DNA of 64,000 bases from Caballeronia sordidicola (GCF_000729995.1 NZ_JNFG01000008.1:62001-126000), one strand, 5' to 3'; positions 35,298 through 45,460 are shown, counted from the stretch's first letter. A program made the numbers and translations. The notes: generated by a model not told the origin, from the sequence alone.

Positions 35298-35890
35298 GAT
35301 GGGCGCTCCGTTGGCTGGTATGACCGTATTGGAACCTCCTCACGTATCTGGCTTGTGTCTGCGACACAGGGGCGGTGCAACCTTTTATGTCGGGGAGAGT
35401 GCAGACACAATCTGAGACAAATATCCGCGCTAGCCAGGCGGTAAAGCAGACGGTGTTGAACAGCAGGCTGTAAATCACCGCCTTGTTGTAGCGGGCCATC
35501 GCGCTGATCGTCAGTCGAGGGCACGCATACGTCCCCTATGATGATTCTTCTGTTGTGGTTGGCGTCAGTCGCGACAACAGGATCCGCCTGTATCGGGACG
35601 TATCTCGGATGCATTCATGCTCGAGGACGGGAATGGTTCGATTGATCGATGGTGTTGACCGACACCTTAGCGTGAGCCGAAGAGTCAACTCGCGTTGCGC
35701 TATCTGTGGCGTATTGCGAGCTGTCTCGACAATAGGCTACAACCGACTTGGGTATGACGCGCCTATGGCAGGCGAATGTATGCGCGCTGCACCGAAACCG
35801 CCCGCTGAGAAAGCGGATGTCCGATCTCTGTTCCGTACATATCCTTTGCGCATAGCATGTGAGTGCACGTCGCCCGGTCGAACCAGTCAC
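35298..35890. other. Gene-poor stretch upstream of the CcdA gene
   Basis: About 590 bases without a convincing gene on either strand. It contains the palindrome at 35641 and little else that I can resolve. Confidence 0.5.
35641..35655 (-). promoter_or_regulatory. ACCATCGA palindrome variant, site 10
   Basis: On the minus strand this reads ACACCATCGATCAAT. The adjoining TTGACCGACACC matches the spacer between sites 6 and 7, so the two regions share more than the core. Confidence 0.45.
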
Positions 35891-36322
35891 TCAAGCCACT
35901 GATCTGAGCCGGTCTGCTGAAAGACCAAATTGACGGGATATGGAAAAGAAGCGATCTCGCCATTCCCATTTTCCGAAGGCGTCGTGAACATTCTGCAAGC
36001 AGCTCAGCAATTCGACGGTCGTCGGATCGTAGATGTTGATGTGCGACCGCAGAAGCGCACGTTTTAGCGCTGCTACGCCGACGTCCATGTATTCGGGTAT
36101 CCGATCCTGTTGCTCACCGATATAGCGAACGGGTACGCCTTCGATCGCGGTCATATAGTCGCGCGGCTTGATGAAACTGCCAACGGGGCAACCCCCGCAA
36201 TATCCCCGATATGCACCGCCGCCACGCGCCAGCAATACTGCCTGACCCTGGCTTAGAAGGTGTGTCACTGAAGCGTCGAAGATTTCCTGATGCGTCAGAA
36301 AATTGAGGCTTTTCACGATCAT
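35891..36322 (-). CDS. Protein of unknown function
   Basis: The product is 143 residues, soluble. Distinctive segments are LTHQEIFDASVTHLLSQGQAV, YRGYCGGCPVGSFI, IEGVPVRYIGEQQDRIPEYM and LLSCLQNVHDAFGKWEWRDRF. I have a pattern memory of similar Burkholderia proteins that start with NQEIFD and end with an LQxxHD helix, but no function is attached. GGGAGA abuts the ATG at 36322; a GTG six bases further could be the true start. Cysteines in CGGC might bind a metal. Confidence 0.7.
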   Translation of the reverse strand: MIVKSLNFLTHQEIFDASVTHLLSQGQAVLLARGGGAYRGYCGGCPVGSFIKPRDYMTAIEGVPVRYIGEQQDRIPEYMDVGVAALKRALLRSHINIYDPTTVELLSCLQNVHDAFGKWEWRDRFFSISRQFGLSADRLRSVA

Positions 36323-36739
36323 TCTCCCGTGCACGAGGGCACCGGTTTTGTTGTTGGTTCACGAGCAGGCTGCATTGAGAATCTGAAACGTGCTCGCATT
36401 GAGGGCTTCGACCGATCCGGGGGAATTCTTGCGATCCTCGCGGCCCGCGGAGAACCCCGACTGCTTCGGGGTGAGCGATATCCGCCCGCCATTTGATGCT
36501 TGAATCTGTCCGTTCGCTATCTCTCTATGGGTTGTATAGGGCAGGTTCGAATGGCCACGAAAAGCCCACGCGGCTAGGAGCCGCCTTGCGCTCCATCTTG
36601 TTTGTGCGAACAACATTGGGTTTAACCTGTTTCCAGTCGAATAGAAAGAACGCTTCTCCTGGAACGACATCGACGCGCATGAAGCGAGTTGCAAACCCTC
36701 TTCTAGACGCAATCACACCATAATCGTGTAACCGAATCC

Positions 36740-36754
36740 ATTACACGATGGTAT
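36740..36754 (-). promoter_or_regulatory. ACCATCGT palindrome, site 11
   Basis: On the minus strand this reads ATACCATCGTGTAAT, one of the best matches to the consensus. It lies about 106 bases before the short frame at 36860. Confidence 0.55.
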
Positions 36755-36859
36755 CGATACTTTTATATAGGTCGGCACGTCGAAGGACCAGCCTGGTGCT
36801 ACTCTGGACAAACAAATTCGTAGCGATTTGGCACCGTGTGCCCCAGAAGGAGAATGACT

Positions 36860-36931
36860 ATGCTTCCGTTGATTTGTGGATGCTATTCGACGCGTCGAAA
36901 TGTGAGTGTGGACCTGGAAAAGAAAGCGTGA
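36860..36931 (+). CDS. Possible 23-residue peptide or truncated gene
   Basis: AGAAGGAGA precedes an ATG that opens a 23-codon frame beginning MLPLICGCYSTRRNV. The ribosome site is as good as any in the window and a regulator palindrome lies upstream, but the peptide matches nothing I know. It could be the start of a gene whose remainder was lost. Confidence 0.3.
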   Translation: MLPLICGCYSTRRNVSVDLEKKA

Positions 36932-37190
36932 GGGAGGTGGACGTTGGGCTAGGTGACTGATTGCGAGAATGAACGCTACCGCTCTGGTCTGCGCAGGAAT
37001 TACCCATCACCGAGCGCTTAGTGGTTGCAGCTCCGAGGGACGTCCGCGACGGCCTTCGCTTCGAACAGACGGCAACCCTTGCGGCATTGAAATCGCGTAA
37101 AAGGCTGCATGCCGGGCAAGTTGGCGCGCACGGTCTGCGCGCCTACCCGGCCATAGTGGTTGCTGTAGTGAATGAATGTTGCGCGGAGCT

Positions 37191-37345
37191 CGCTACCGAA
37201 GATGACGGCCGCTGGCATGCAGCCGACAACCGTTGTTGACCTCGTTGAAAGGGACGAGATTGTGGTAGATAAGCTCGGCCCAGCTTCGAGGTGCCTGATA
37301 GATTTTCCGAGCGAAGACTGTCAAGGCTGCGGCCGTACAGTTATA
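37191..37345 (-). pseudogene. Decayed epoxide hydrolase, C-terminal relic
   Basis: On the minus strand the frame reads ALTVFARKIYQAPRSW then AELIYHNLVPFNEVN, closely matching AVTVFPGEIYQAPRSW and KLIYFNEVDKGG near the end of the epoxide hydrolase at 30949. The catalytic GGHFAAWEQP that should follow is replaced by unrelated residues and a stop, and nothing recognisable precedes it. It is a third copy in opposite orientation to the two intact genes. Confidence 0.75.
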
Positions 37346-38299
37346 ATATTTAACAATATAAGCATTCCTATCGACGTCGAGCTGGATCGTTTAGAGTTCC
37401 TTGCTGCGACAAAACCTTGGATTTGGTGACACGTGTCAGCAGTCATCCGGAGAGAACGCAAAAAGTGATATCGGAGGCCGCTAGCCGGTACATTTGACGA
37501 GCCAATGCTGCCACATAGACACTAGTACGATGCAAAGGGAAATCTCTTTTTCGGACATTTCCCATTCACGAGCGAGTCTAGGTCTACTGCACGGTGCGAG
37601 GTACCCACAGGAACCTTCAGTTCAATTGAGGCAGCAGTTATGGCGATAAGGAAAGCGCCCGATGATATACAAAGATATGAGAACCACTATCTCATTATCT
37701 GACTGTGAGATCCATTAGTAGGGCTAGCAGATAGACACTCGTTGCATTAACTTTAAGTCAACTGCGGCGAGCCATTGTTTGGGTTCTCGCGGCCGCGTTT
37801 AACGCTCCAAAACCGACTCACGCTGGAGTTTTTGTCCCATCTATGGAGGGCATAAATATCGCCATCGCCGACATGAAAGCGCAAGTCTCTGCAAATGCGC
37901 TCAGGAAATTGTGCACTTGCGTGGTGGACGACGGTCATTCGGATTGATCGATCCTTCCTTCTAGTACTTCACGTCACAGTGGAAGTCGTTTCGCAGTTGT
38001 GTCAATCGATGCGGTTGACCCGGGTGACGCGTTATCGAGGGTACTAACACTATGCAATTGCGCCGCAAGCGAGTAGCAATATAAAGTCGATTTTCACGGA
38101 ATATTTCATCAGCCTTCTTTCCCAGTGGACTTTCGGCGGTGCGGTCGGCGCCACGTTAAGGAAGGTTGAATTGCATAGTTATCCAAAATTTCATGCAAAC
38201 ACCCAAGAAGATACGAGAGAGGAGCACGCGATGATGCTCGTCATTCAGCTACTCGAACCAAATATACGATAGCCCCCCAAACACGAGAAAGTGGATAAT

Positions 38300-39640
38300 A
38301 TGACATATCTAAAAGCATGCGCGTACAGGCGTTTATTTACGGCCTCCGCATTGGTTGGGACGATGGCGATTTTTTTGCCACTCTCTCCTCACGCCGAAAC
38401 TACTAATACTACGACAGCACTACCTAGTAAAGCATCAGCATCGTTGGACGGTCAGCGTGCAGCCGATGTATCGATACGTCCGTTCCAATTCCACGCATCA
38501 GATGAGGCTCTTGCCGACCTCCGTCGACGGATTTCTGCGACCAAATGGCCGAGCCAGGAACTGGTGAAAGATGGGACACAGGGTGTGCAGCTGAAGACTA
38601 TGCAAAAACTCGCGCAATATTGGGCGACTGACTATGATTGGCGGAAGGTTGAGGCAAGACTCAATGCTTTGCCGCAATTTGTGACCACCATCGATGGCGT
38701 GGAAATTCACTTCATCCACGTTCGTTCGAAAAACAAAAATGCGATGCCAATCATCGTTACTCACGGATGGCCCGGCTCCATCATAGAGCAACTCAAGATC
38801 ATTGACCCACTGACTAACCCGACGGAGCACGGCGGGAAAGCAGCAGACGCCTTCGACGTTGTAATCCCTTCACTGCCAGGATACGGATTTTCCGGAAAGC
38901 CTACTGCGCTCGGCTGGGATCCCGCTCATATTGCCCGCGCTTGGACGGTGCTGATGAAGCGGCTTGGTTACACACGGTTTGTTGCGCAAGGTGGCGATTG
39001 GGGTGACGCCGTTACTGAGCAAATGGCGGTGCAAGCGCCGCCGGAACTCATTGGTATTCACACCAACATGCCGGGTGCGGTCCCTCCCGAGATTGAGAAA
39101 GCGCTCCAGTCCGGCGGAGCGCCGCCATCCGGACTTTCTGCTGATGAACAATATGCTTATGGCCAGCTCGACTTCTTCTACAAACATGGTCTTTCTTATG
39201 CTCAGGAGATGACGAACCGACCACAGACGCTGTACGGCATTGAGGATTCGCCCGTCGGCCTTGCATCCTGGATGCTTGATCACGACGCGCGCAGTTACGC
39301 GCTCATCGCACGTGTCTTTGACGGCCAGCACGAAGGCCTTTCACGAGATGATGTCCTGGATAACATTACCCTCTATTGGCTCACCGACACCGCAGTGTCC
39401 TCGGCACGTCTGTACTGGGAGAATAAATTAGCGTTCTTTGCGCCGAAGGGAATCAAAATCCCGGTAGCAGTCAGTGCGTTTCCGGATGAGCTCTATCAAG
39501 CTCCTAGGAGTTGGGCAGTACAGGCTTTCCCGAATCTCCTGTACTACAACCGATTGCAGAGAGGTGGGCACTTTGCCGCCTGGGAGCAACCGGACGTCCT
39601 CACGAAGGAGCTCAGGGTAGCATTTAGACCGCTGCGTTAA
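38300..39640 (+). CDS. Exported epoxide hydrolase, second copy
   Basis: The product is 446 residues. A signal peptide (LFTASALVGTMAIFLPLSPHA) precedes the epoxide hydrolase N-terminal domain (SIRPFQFHASDEALADLRRRI, YWATDYDWRKVEARLNALP), oxyanion motif HGWPGS, nucleophile Asp in GGDWGD and C-terminal GGHFAAWEQP with the catalytic His. It is a close paralogue of the enzyme at 30949, including FVTTIDGVEIHFIHVRSKN. Start: ATG at 38300, or GTG at 38291. Its DNA is more AT-rich at the 5' end than its neighbours, which hints at separate acquisition or drift. Confidence 0.92.
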   Translation: MTYLKACAYRRLFTASALVGTMAIFLPLSPHAETTNTTTALPSKASASLDGQRAADVSIRPFQFHASDEALADLRRRISATKWPSQELVKDGTQGVQLKTMQKLAQYWATDYDWRKVEARLNALPQFVTTIDGVEIHFIHVRSKNKNAMPIIVTHGWPGSIIEQLKIIDPLTNPTEHGGKAADAFDVVIPSLPGYGFSGKPTALGWDPAHIARAWTVLMKRLGYTRFVAQGGDWGDAVTEQMAVQAPPELIGIHTNMPGAVPPEIEKALQSGGAPPSGLSADEQYAYGQLDFFYKHGLSYAQEMTNRPQTLYGIEDSPVGLASWMLDHDARSYALIARVFDGQHEGLSRDDVLDNITLYWLTDTAVSSARLYWENKLAFFAPKGIKIPVAVSAFPDELYQAPRSWAVQAFPNLLYYNRLQRGGHFAAWEQPDVLTKELRVAFRPLR

Positions 39641-39647
39641 AGCGCGT

Positions 39648-39680
39648 TGCGCGGACGGTGCATATCATCGTCCGCGTTAG
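39648..39680 (+). terminator. Hairpin after the second epoxide hydrolase
   Basis: GCGCGGACGGTG pairs with CATCGTCCGCG around a short AT loop, 10-40 bases after the stop codon. There is no clear T-run, so it is a probable but weak terminator. Confidence 0.5.
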
Positions 39681-40276
39681 ATTCTAATTCTCAGGGCTGT
39701 TTTACTTGTTGATGTCCACACAGAATCGACCCGTCGAAGGTTCGTGGCTTCGATTGCTGGAATACCACAGGATAGTCGTCTTGCGACCAATCGAGTCTCA
39801 GTCCGGCCTCCGTTGCGCGATGCCGGTCTTCGTCTGCGTGCTGGTATTGTCAAGCGCCGTTTTGCTCACGCCGAGAAGGATAAATACCGCTTCGATGAAG
39901 CTGTGAACGGCGCTGGGATAAACGACCTTCTCGATTTCTCGTCTAAACCTGCGCTTAGAGAAGGGCGTACGGATACCAAACGTTGATCCATTGCCTGGGC
40001 TAACACGTGAAGAGGTTATTCGATCAGGTTCATCGCCCGATCAATACCACGTCAATCCGATCCAGATAGATAGTTCAACGCCGCACAAACGTAAGCTGAC
40101 AGATTCGAACGCGCGGCGGTGACAGCTTGATTACAGATACGCGAATGCGGGCGCCTGAGCACGTGGTACAGGCAAAACCAGCGCGTGTTTCATCGATCAG
40201 TCATTCGGTTTGTCGTCGGCAGCATAGCAGCCGTCTTAATGGGACCAAGCCTCTTTGTTTCCGAAGATCCAGCCGG
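39681..40276. other. Gene-poor stretch
   Basis: About 600 bases with no recognisable gene. A degenerate palindrome half (ATACCACGTCAAT near 40044) recalls the site at 30746 but lacks two bases. Confidence 0.45.
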
Positions 40277-41248
40277 TCACATCATCCCGCCGCGTCCTTC
40301 CTCGCCAGCAACGACGAAACTTCGCTGCCGCATCCATTTGGTGGCGACCCACTTTTCGCCGCTCAACACCTCGGCGGCGGCATGCAGTGTCTTGCCGTCC
40401 AGTTGGCCGATGGCGTCGCAGTATTCGAAGTACACGGCATTGCCTTTGCGTGGCACCACCGACAAACCGATTTCTGGAAACACAGTCTCGCCACCGACGG
40501 ACACATCGTTAAGGTAAATCACCATCGTGCTCACGCGCTGGCCGCTGCGTGCGATCGACGCCTGATTGGCTGCGTTGCCGGGGATCAGGAAATCGAAGTG
40601 AGGGCTGCTATGCGTGCCTGGCGTGTAGTGCAGCACCTGCAAACCTTCGCCGTTTTCCAAGGGCATTCGCATCAGCGCGGACACACGCGCATCGATCCTG
40701 GCGAGCAGCGGCGTTTCGGCCTGACGGAAGAACATGCCCATGCTGCTGCGGTCGCGGCTGATCACCGGTTCCCCCGTATGCGGATCAACGATTGTCGACG
40801 GTGCTAGGCGAGGACGGGCCGCGGCAATCAGCGCACCGCATTCATCATGGCTTAGCACGCCTTCGAGCACGGCGATTAGCGGCTTCTCGACGCGGGACAA
40901 CACGTAAACGTCTCGATCGCCGCCGGGCAAAACCGACACGCGTGGCAGTCGCGTTTGCGCGGTCACAGCTGCCGCTTGCGAGCGTTCTATCGTGAGTTGG
41001 CATTCGGGCATAGGAAGGCATTCATGCAGCACGCGTGCGAAGGCATCAACCAGGTCGCGCGCCATGTCCGGATCGAACTGTTGGGATGCAAGTGCACGTG
41101 CGATGTCATCGGGACTGCCGCCTCGCTGCAGTGCCCGGACAATCCAGTCGCGCAATTCAAGAGAGAAATGCAGGGTGGCAAGCTGCCGGGGCGACACGGC
41201 GACATTTGAGGACGCGGATGGCAAGACAGTTTGTGAAGCGGATTTCAT
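40277..41248 (-). CDS. 2-oxoglutarate/Fe(II) prolyl 4-hydroxylase-type oxygenase
   Basis: The product is 323 residues. The C-terminal half is a P4Hc-type dioxygenase domain: iron ligands in SSPHFDF (His-x-Asp) and the distal His in LDGKTLHAAAEVL, with the 2-oxoglutarate lysine in GEKWVATKWMRQ. GGETVFPEIGLSVVPRKGNAVYFEY is characteristic. The N-terminal 110 residues include a helical segment (LELRDWIVRALQRGG, DDIARALASQQFD) of unknown role. It would hydroxylate a protein or peptide. It is divergent from the phosphoesterase cluster, 345 bases apart. Confidence 0.88.
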   Translation of the reverse strand: MKSASQTVLPSASSNVAVSPRQLATLHFSLELRDWIVRALQRGGSPDDIARALASQQFDPDMARDLVDAFARVLHECLPMPECQLTIERSQAAAVTAQTRLPRVSVLPGGDRDVYVLSRVEKPLIAVLEGVLSHDECGALIAAARPRLAPSTIVDPHTGEPVISRDRSSMGMFFRQAETPLLARIDARVSALMRMPLENGEGLQVLHYTPGTHSSPHFDFLIPGNAANQASIARSGQRVSTMVIYLNDVSVGGETVFPEIGLSVVPRKGNAVYFEYCDAIGQLDGKTLHAAAEVLSGEKWVATKWMRQRSFVVAGEEGRGGMM

Positions 41249-41593
41249 TGCGAGCTTGCTGGAGCGAATCGCTCGGTGCGCGGGTTAGCCAGGATGCAAG
41301 TGTTGCTATCTTTCTGAATTACTTCAACTTTATTTCTTTTGCCTATCCACAAAGACAACGATTGAAAGCTACAAGTAACATATGTGTAAGTTTGTAATTA
41401 AATAGTCATGTTCGGCTTCTAGCATGTGCCCGCTACGTGATCGACGTTGCCTACAGGTCGCCTCAGTCGGGGCGACATCTCGTGCAGGCGGAACACTCGC
41501 CAGAAGGAAGCGCCGAGAGAGGCTATCAGTGCGGTACACGGGTACACGACGACAACATCACTAATAAATCGCCACGAACAAGAGAGCTAAAAA
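41249..41593. other. Divergent intergenic region
   Basis: About 345 bases between the divergent hydroxylase and phosphoesterase genes. An AT-rich patch near 41310-41410 is the likely promoter area; I see no specific operator. Confidence 0.45.
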
Positions 41594-43924
41594 ATGTACC
41601 CACAATTCCGAGGCAATCACCATCGCTTTGTTCCGCTGCTCACCGCGCTTGCTGCAGCCGCGACGCTTACGGCCTGTGGCGGCGATCTCCCCGGCAATAC
41701 CCCGAACCCCGGCAATAGCGGCGGTATCGACAACGGCGGCAATAGCGGCGGTAACGGCGACGGTGGTAACGGCGGCAGCGGGAACGGTGGTAACGGAGGC
41801 GACAGCGGGAACGGTGGCGACGGTGGTGGCAACGGAGGCACCACGCGAACGGTCAGCGGTATCGTCAGTGGTGCGACTTACAAGAGTCCAGCCGGCTTCG
41901 CCAATTCGTCGGCATCCGGGGTCGATTACGCCAAAAGCACCACGGGCGACGACGTGCAGCAGACCTTCGTGCCTATTACGTATGCCAATGCCACAGTGTG
42001 CGCCGATACCAACAACAACGGCGTGTGCGACGAAGGCGAAGTGTTCACGCGCACCGACAGCAACGGCCTCTTCACACTGACATTAACGCCGGCCGCTCCG
42101 GCCACGAGCCTGGTTGCCGTAGTCGATACCGACGCAACGTACACCGACCCGCGCGCCGGCACCACCAAAGTGGCGAGCAAGATGAACCTGAGTAGCGCCG
42201 CCGCCCAAGCCGGAGGGGGGGCAAACGTTGTAATCAGCTCGCTGTCAACGGAAGTGGTGCGTCTGACTGAGGCCGAGCAATTGAGTTTCGCCGATGCAAA
42301 GGCCGCCATCGCCGGGCGCCTTAGCCTGACCGGTGGCACCGTTGACGTGACCGTCAATCCCGACGATGTCGTGAGTTCACTTACGAACATCACTGGCTCG
42401 GGCGCGTCCAAGGCACTTCTGAGCGAGGCCAACACGCTGGCTGGCCGCTACATGCTCGCTACGAAGATCCTCGATCGCGGCTATGTCAGCGACAGCGCGA
42501 TCGATCCGGTCAAGACGATGAAAGCCGCGCAGGATGCGGCGTTCAATCCGGAAGGCATCCCGCGCTACGATCACCTGTTTGTCGTGATCTTCGAGAACCA
42601 CAGCAACCAGTCGATCGACGATCCGGCCTATCCGAACTTCTACAATTACCTACACGTGGAAGGCAACAAGGCCGCCAATTACTTCTCCACCGGCAACCCC
42701 AGCGAGCCGAATTACATCGCGCTCGCCAGCGCCGATGATTGGGGCGTGGCTGACGACAACGCGTGGAATTGCTTGCCGGCCGGCGACACCGCCAGCCAGC
42801 CGACCGATGTCTACATGCCGTTGAAAGCCTGCGATTCCGACACGAAGGTGCACAACATCAAGGGCCGCCGCAACATGTTCACCGCGATGTACAACGCGGG
42901 CATGGGCACACGGGTGTACAGCGAGTCGATGAACCCGGGCCAGGATCCGCGCAAAGACGGAGTCGCCAACACCGCCATCTCGGGAACGAACCGCACCACG
43001 GGGGTCACCGAGACGATGCCCGCCAGCCTCTACAAGACCAAACACCACCCAGCCGTCAATTTCGACGAAGTGCGCAACCGTCCGGACTTTTTCAAAAATC
43101 TGGCCCGCTCGGTCGGCGGCGGACAGTGGGATGCGTCGATCGGATCCTTTGCCTCGGCCAACCAGATCGCGTGGAACACGCATCAGCTCGAGGACGATCT
43201 CAAGAGCGGCGACATTGGCGCGCTGAACTACATCGTGCCTGACCAGTGCGACGATATCCACGGTGGTGTTGGCAGTTGCACGTCCTCGGGGATCGCGCGT
43301 GGCGATGCCTATGCCAAGTATCTGGTGGACACCATACAGGCCTCGCCAATCTGGAAGAACACGAACCGCCGCTCGGCCATCGTCATGCTGTTCGACGAAG
43401 GCACGAGCTTCTACGGAAGCTCGTCGTGCTGCGGCTGGAACGTGGGCGGGGGAGCCACCAGCGGTGCACCTCTGGGCGAGGGCATCACCACTGCGATTCC
43501 GAAATACAGCGGCGGCAACAAGGGCGACGGCCCGACGATCTTCTCGTTACTGACGAACCAACCCAATGCGCCGAAGCAGATCGTGGACTCGGATTCGTAC
43601 AGCCACTTTTCGTTCGTGCGCACGATGCAGGACATGTTCGCGCTGGCGGACCCGGGCGTACCGACGTCGTACATGAATCGCTCAAAGTACACCGAGCAAT
43701 TCATCGCGGGCAACCTGGCCAACCTGGCCGAATACTCGGGCAGCGCCAACACGCACTTCGATTCGGTTCGTCCGATGAACCATAAGTACGTGATGAAGGC
43801 CGGTGAGCTGGTTTCAGGCGGCAGCCAGAAGGGCGGCAGCGGCAGCGGTTCGGTGGGCAGTGGCAATAGCACATCCACTGGTCCGGACACCACGCAGACA
43901 AACATCTGGACGATCAAGCCGTAA
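41594..43924 (+). CDS. Lipoprotein phosphoesterase (alkaline phosphatase/phospholipase C superfamily)
   Basis: The product is 776 residues. A lipoprotein signal ends in LTACGG (Cys28). Next comes a Gly/Asn-rich low-complexity linker (about 31-83), a beta-rich domain (85-300) with DTNNNGVCDEGEVF that looks calcium-binding, and a phosphoesterase domain (about 310-740). That domain opens with YDHLFVVIFENHSNQSI and carries EPNYIALASADDWG, NYIVPDQCDDIHG and AIVMLFDEGTSFYG. This layout is that of AcpA/phospholipase C-type phosphoesterases. Substrate unknown. It leads a cluster with a di-heme peroxidase and another lipoprotein. Confidence 0.88.
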   Translation: MYPQFRGNHHRFVPLLTALAAAATLTACGGDLPGNTPNPGNSGGIDNGGNSGGNGDGGNGGSGNGGNGGDSGNGGDGGGNGGTTRTVSGIVSGATYKSPAGFANSSASGVDYAKSTTGDDVQQTFVPITYANATVCADTNNNGVCDEGEVFTRTDSNGLFTLTLTPAAPATSLVAVVDTDATYTDPRAGTTKVASKMNLSSAAAQAGGGANVVISSLSTEVVRLTEAEQLSFADAKAAIAGRLSLTGGTVDVTVNPDDVVSSLTNITGSGASKALLSEANTLAGRYMLATKILDRGYVSDSAIDPVKTMKAAQDAAFNPEGIPRYDHLFVVIFENHSNQSIDDPAYPNFYNYLHVEGNKAANYFSTGNPSEPNYIALASADDWGVADDNAWNCLPAGDTASQPTDVYMPLKACDSDTKVHNIKGRRNMFTAMYNAGMGTRVYSESMNPGQDPRKDGVANTAISGTNRTTGVTETMPASLYKTKHHPAVNFDEVRNRPDFFKNLARSVGGGQWDASIGSFASANQIAWNTHQLEDDLKSGDIGALNYIVPDQCDDIHGGVGSCTSSGIARGDAYAKYLVDTIQASPIWKNTNRRSAIVMLFDEGTSFYGSSSCCGWNVGGGATSGAPLGEGITTAIPKYSGGNKGDGPTIFSLLTNQPNAPKQIVDSDSYSHFSFVRTMQDMFALADPGVPTSYMNRSKYTEQFIAGNLANLAEYSGSANTHFDSVRPMNHKYVMKAGELVSGGSQKGGSGSGSVGSGNSTSTGPDTTQTNIWTIKP

Positions 43925-44074
43925 GCGCCAAACGCGAAGTCCGTGCATGGCCGGAACGCATCCGCGCGAGCGGGGGCGTCCCGGCTTTGTACCGTGCTTA
44001 TCACCATGTAGTTTTGCCGATTCATTCGCGCGTTTCGCTGCTCGAATGGCCGGCCGCCAAAACCCATCACCACC

Positions 44075-45460
44075 ATGCGCTATACCATGCTCGCTGCCTG
44101 CTTCACGACAGCCATGTTCGTCGTTGCACTCGCCGCGTGCAAGCCCGCGAAGGATTCCATCTCGACATCTCATTCGCCCTCCGCGCCGGCTGCGGTGAAG
44201 CAAGCCGTGCCGGGCAAGGTTGCACCGCCGCTTGCTCCTGCGGCGCCGCTATCGGCCGCCGCGCAGATCGGTGCGAAACTGTTCTTCGATCAGTCGCTGT
44301 CGGGCTCGGGAAAGATGTCGTGCGCCTCGTGCCACGATCCGAAGCACGCCTATGCGCCCGCCAATGATCTGGCTGTGCAACTGGGCGGCCGTGACGGCAA
44401 GCAGCCCGGCACGCGCGCCGTGCCCACACTGATGTACAAGGATTACACCAATCCGTATTCGGACACATTCGAGAACCCTGACATGATTAGCCCGCCTGGA
44501 CCGGGCGGCGGCCTCACGTGGGACGGACGTGCCAATACGATCGCTGAGCAGGCGGCGATTCCGCTGCTGGCGCTCAACGAGATGGCCGCCACCAGCAGGG
44601 CCGCCGTCGTGCAGGCCGTGCGCAAGGGTGCTTATGCAGGCCAGTTCCGTGAGACGTATGGCCCCAACGTATTCGACGATACGGAGAAGGCCTTCGCGTT
44701 GATTGGCGCGGCGCTGCAGGCGTACCAAGTCGAAGACCGAAGCTTCCACCCGTACAGCAGCAAGTTTGATCGCTACCGTAACAACAAGGTGGGTGGTGCG
44801 CTGACTGATGCTGAAATGCACGGATTGCGTGTGTTCCTCGATCCCAACAAAGGCAACTGTGTCGCCTGCCACCTGATTGGCGGCGGCAACGATGGTAGCC
44901 AGGACATGACCAGCGATTACTCGTTCAACGCGATCGGCGTGCCGCGCAACATGGAGATTCCCGCCAACGCCGATCCGAAATATTTCGACTTGGGTCTGTG
45001 CGGTCCGTTGCGAACGGACCATCGTCCCGGCAAAGACAAGGGCGCGAGGGAAACCTGCGGCATGTTCAAGACGCCGGTGCTGCGCAACGTGGCGACGCGC
45101 CACGTGTTCATGCACAACGGAGTGTTCAAGTCATTGGAGGAAATGCTCCGCTTCTACAACACGCGCGATACCGCGCCAGAGAAGTGGTATCCGCGTGATG
45201 CGAGGGGCAAGGTGAACAAGTTCGACGACCTGCCGGCGAAGTACCGCGCCAATATCGACAACCAGATGCCACTGGATCTGCGCGGCGCCGGCAGCCAGAC
45301 GCCGATGACGGACCAGGAAATGCAGGCCCTGGCCGTCTTCCTGAAGACGTTGACCGATGGCTTCGTGCCGCCCGCTAACGCTGAGGTCGGCGGCCCGCAC
45401 GTCCATAACGTTGCTGACGCGATCAACGACCCCGCTGCAAGCAAGCCGGCTACGCCGTGA
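44075..45460 (+). CDS. Di-heme cytochrome c peroxidase / MauG family lipoprotein
   Basis: The product is 461 residues with a lipobox ending LAACK (Cys22). Two c-type heme sites are visible: Cys83-x-x-Cys86-His87 (CASCH) and a second CVACH near residue 267. GAKLFFDQSLSGSGKMSCASC, RAVPTLMYKD, LTWDGRANTIAEQA and FKTPVLRNVATRHVFMHNGVF are typical of CcpA/MauG proteins. These reduce H2O2 or oxidise a protein partner in the periplasm. It lies 150 bases after the phosphoesterase and 28 before a small lipoprotein, so likely one operon. Confidence 0.92.
   Translation: MRYTMLAACFTTAMFVVALAACKPAKDSISTSHSPSAPAAVKQAVPGKVAPPLAPAAPLSAAAQIGAKLFFDQSLSGSGKMSCASCHDPKHAYAPANDLAVQLGGRDGKQPGTRAVPTLMYKDYTNPYSDTFENPDMISPPGPGGGLTWDGRANTIAEQAAIPLLALNEMAATSRAAVVQAVRKGAYAGQFRETYGPNVFDDTEKAFALIGAALQAYQVEDRSFHPYSSKFDRYRNNKVGGALTDAEMHGLRVFLDPNKGNCVACHLIGGGNDGSQDMTSDYSFNAIGVPRNMEIPANADPKYFDLGLCGPLRTDHRPGKDKGARETCGMFKTPVLRNVATRHVFMHNGVFKSLEEMLRFYNTRDTAPEKWYPRDARGKVNKFDDLPAKYRANIDNQMPLDLRGAGSQTPMTDQEMQALAVFLKTLTDGFVPPANAEVGGPHVHNVADAINDPAASKPATP

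Larger units (their letters stand above)
36335..38299. other. Two-kilobase gene-poor region with relics
   Basis: No intact gene of normal size is evident. It contains a palindrome at 36740, a 23-codon frame with a perfect ribosome site at 36860, and a decayed epoxide hydrolase end at 37191-37345. Short overlapping frames at 36493-36723 on both strands have no recognisable family and balanced third-position composition, so I could not assign either. Confidence 0.55.

Noticed and set aside
36359..36723. Overlapping frames on both strands (63-117 residues)
   Set aside because: Neither strand has a ribosome site or a family match that I recognise, and composition does not decide between them.
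37753..37938. A 61-residue minus-strand frame in the gene-poor region
   Set aside because: No motif or ribosome site; length is compatible with chance.
40520..40532. ACCATCGT core inside the hydroxylase gene
   Set aside because: It lies in coding sequence, lacks the flanking half-site bases and fits chance occurrence.
41680..41850. Gly/Asn-coding repeats as a separate repeat element
   Set aside because: They encode the low-complexity linker of the phosphoesterase lipoprotein and need no further explanation.
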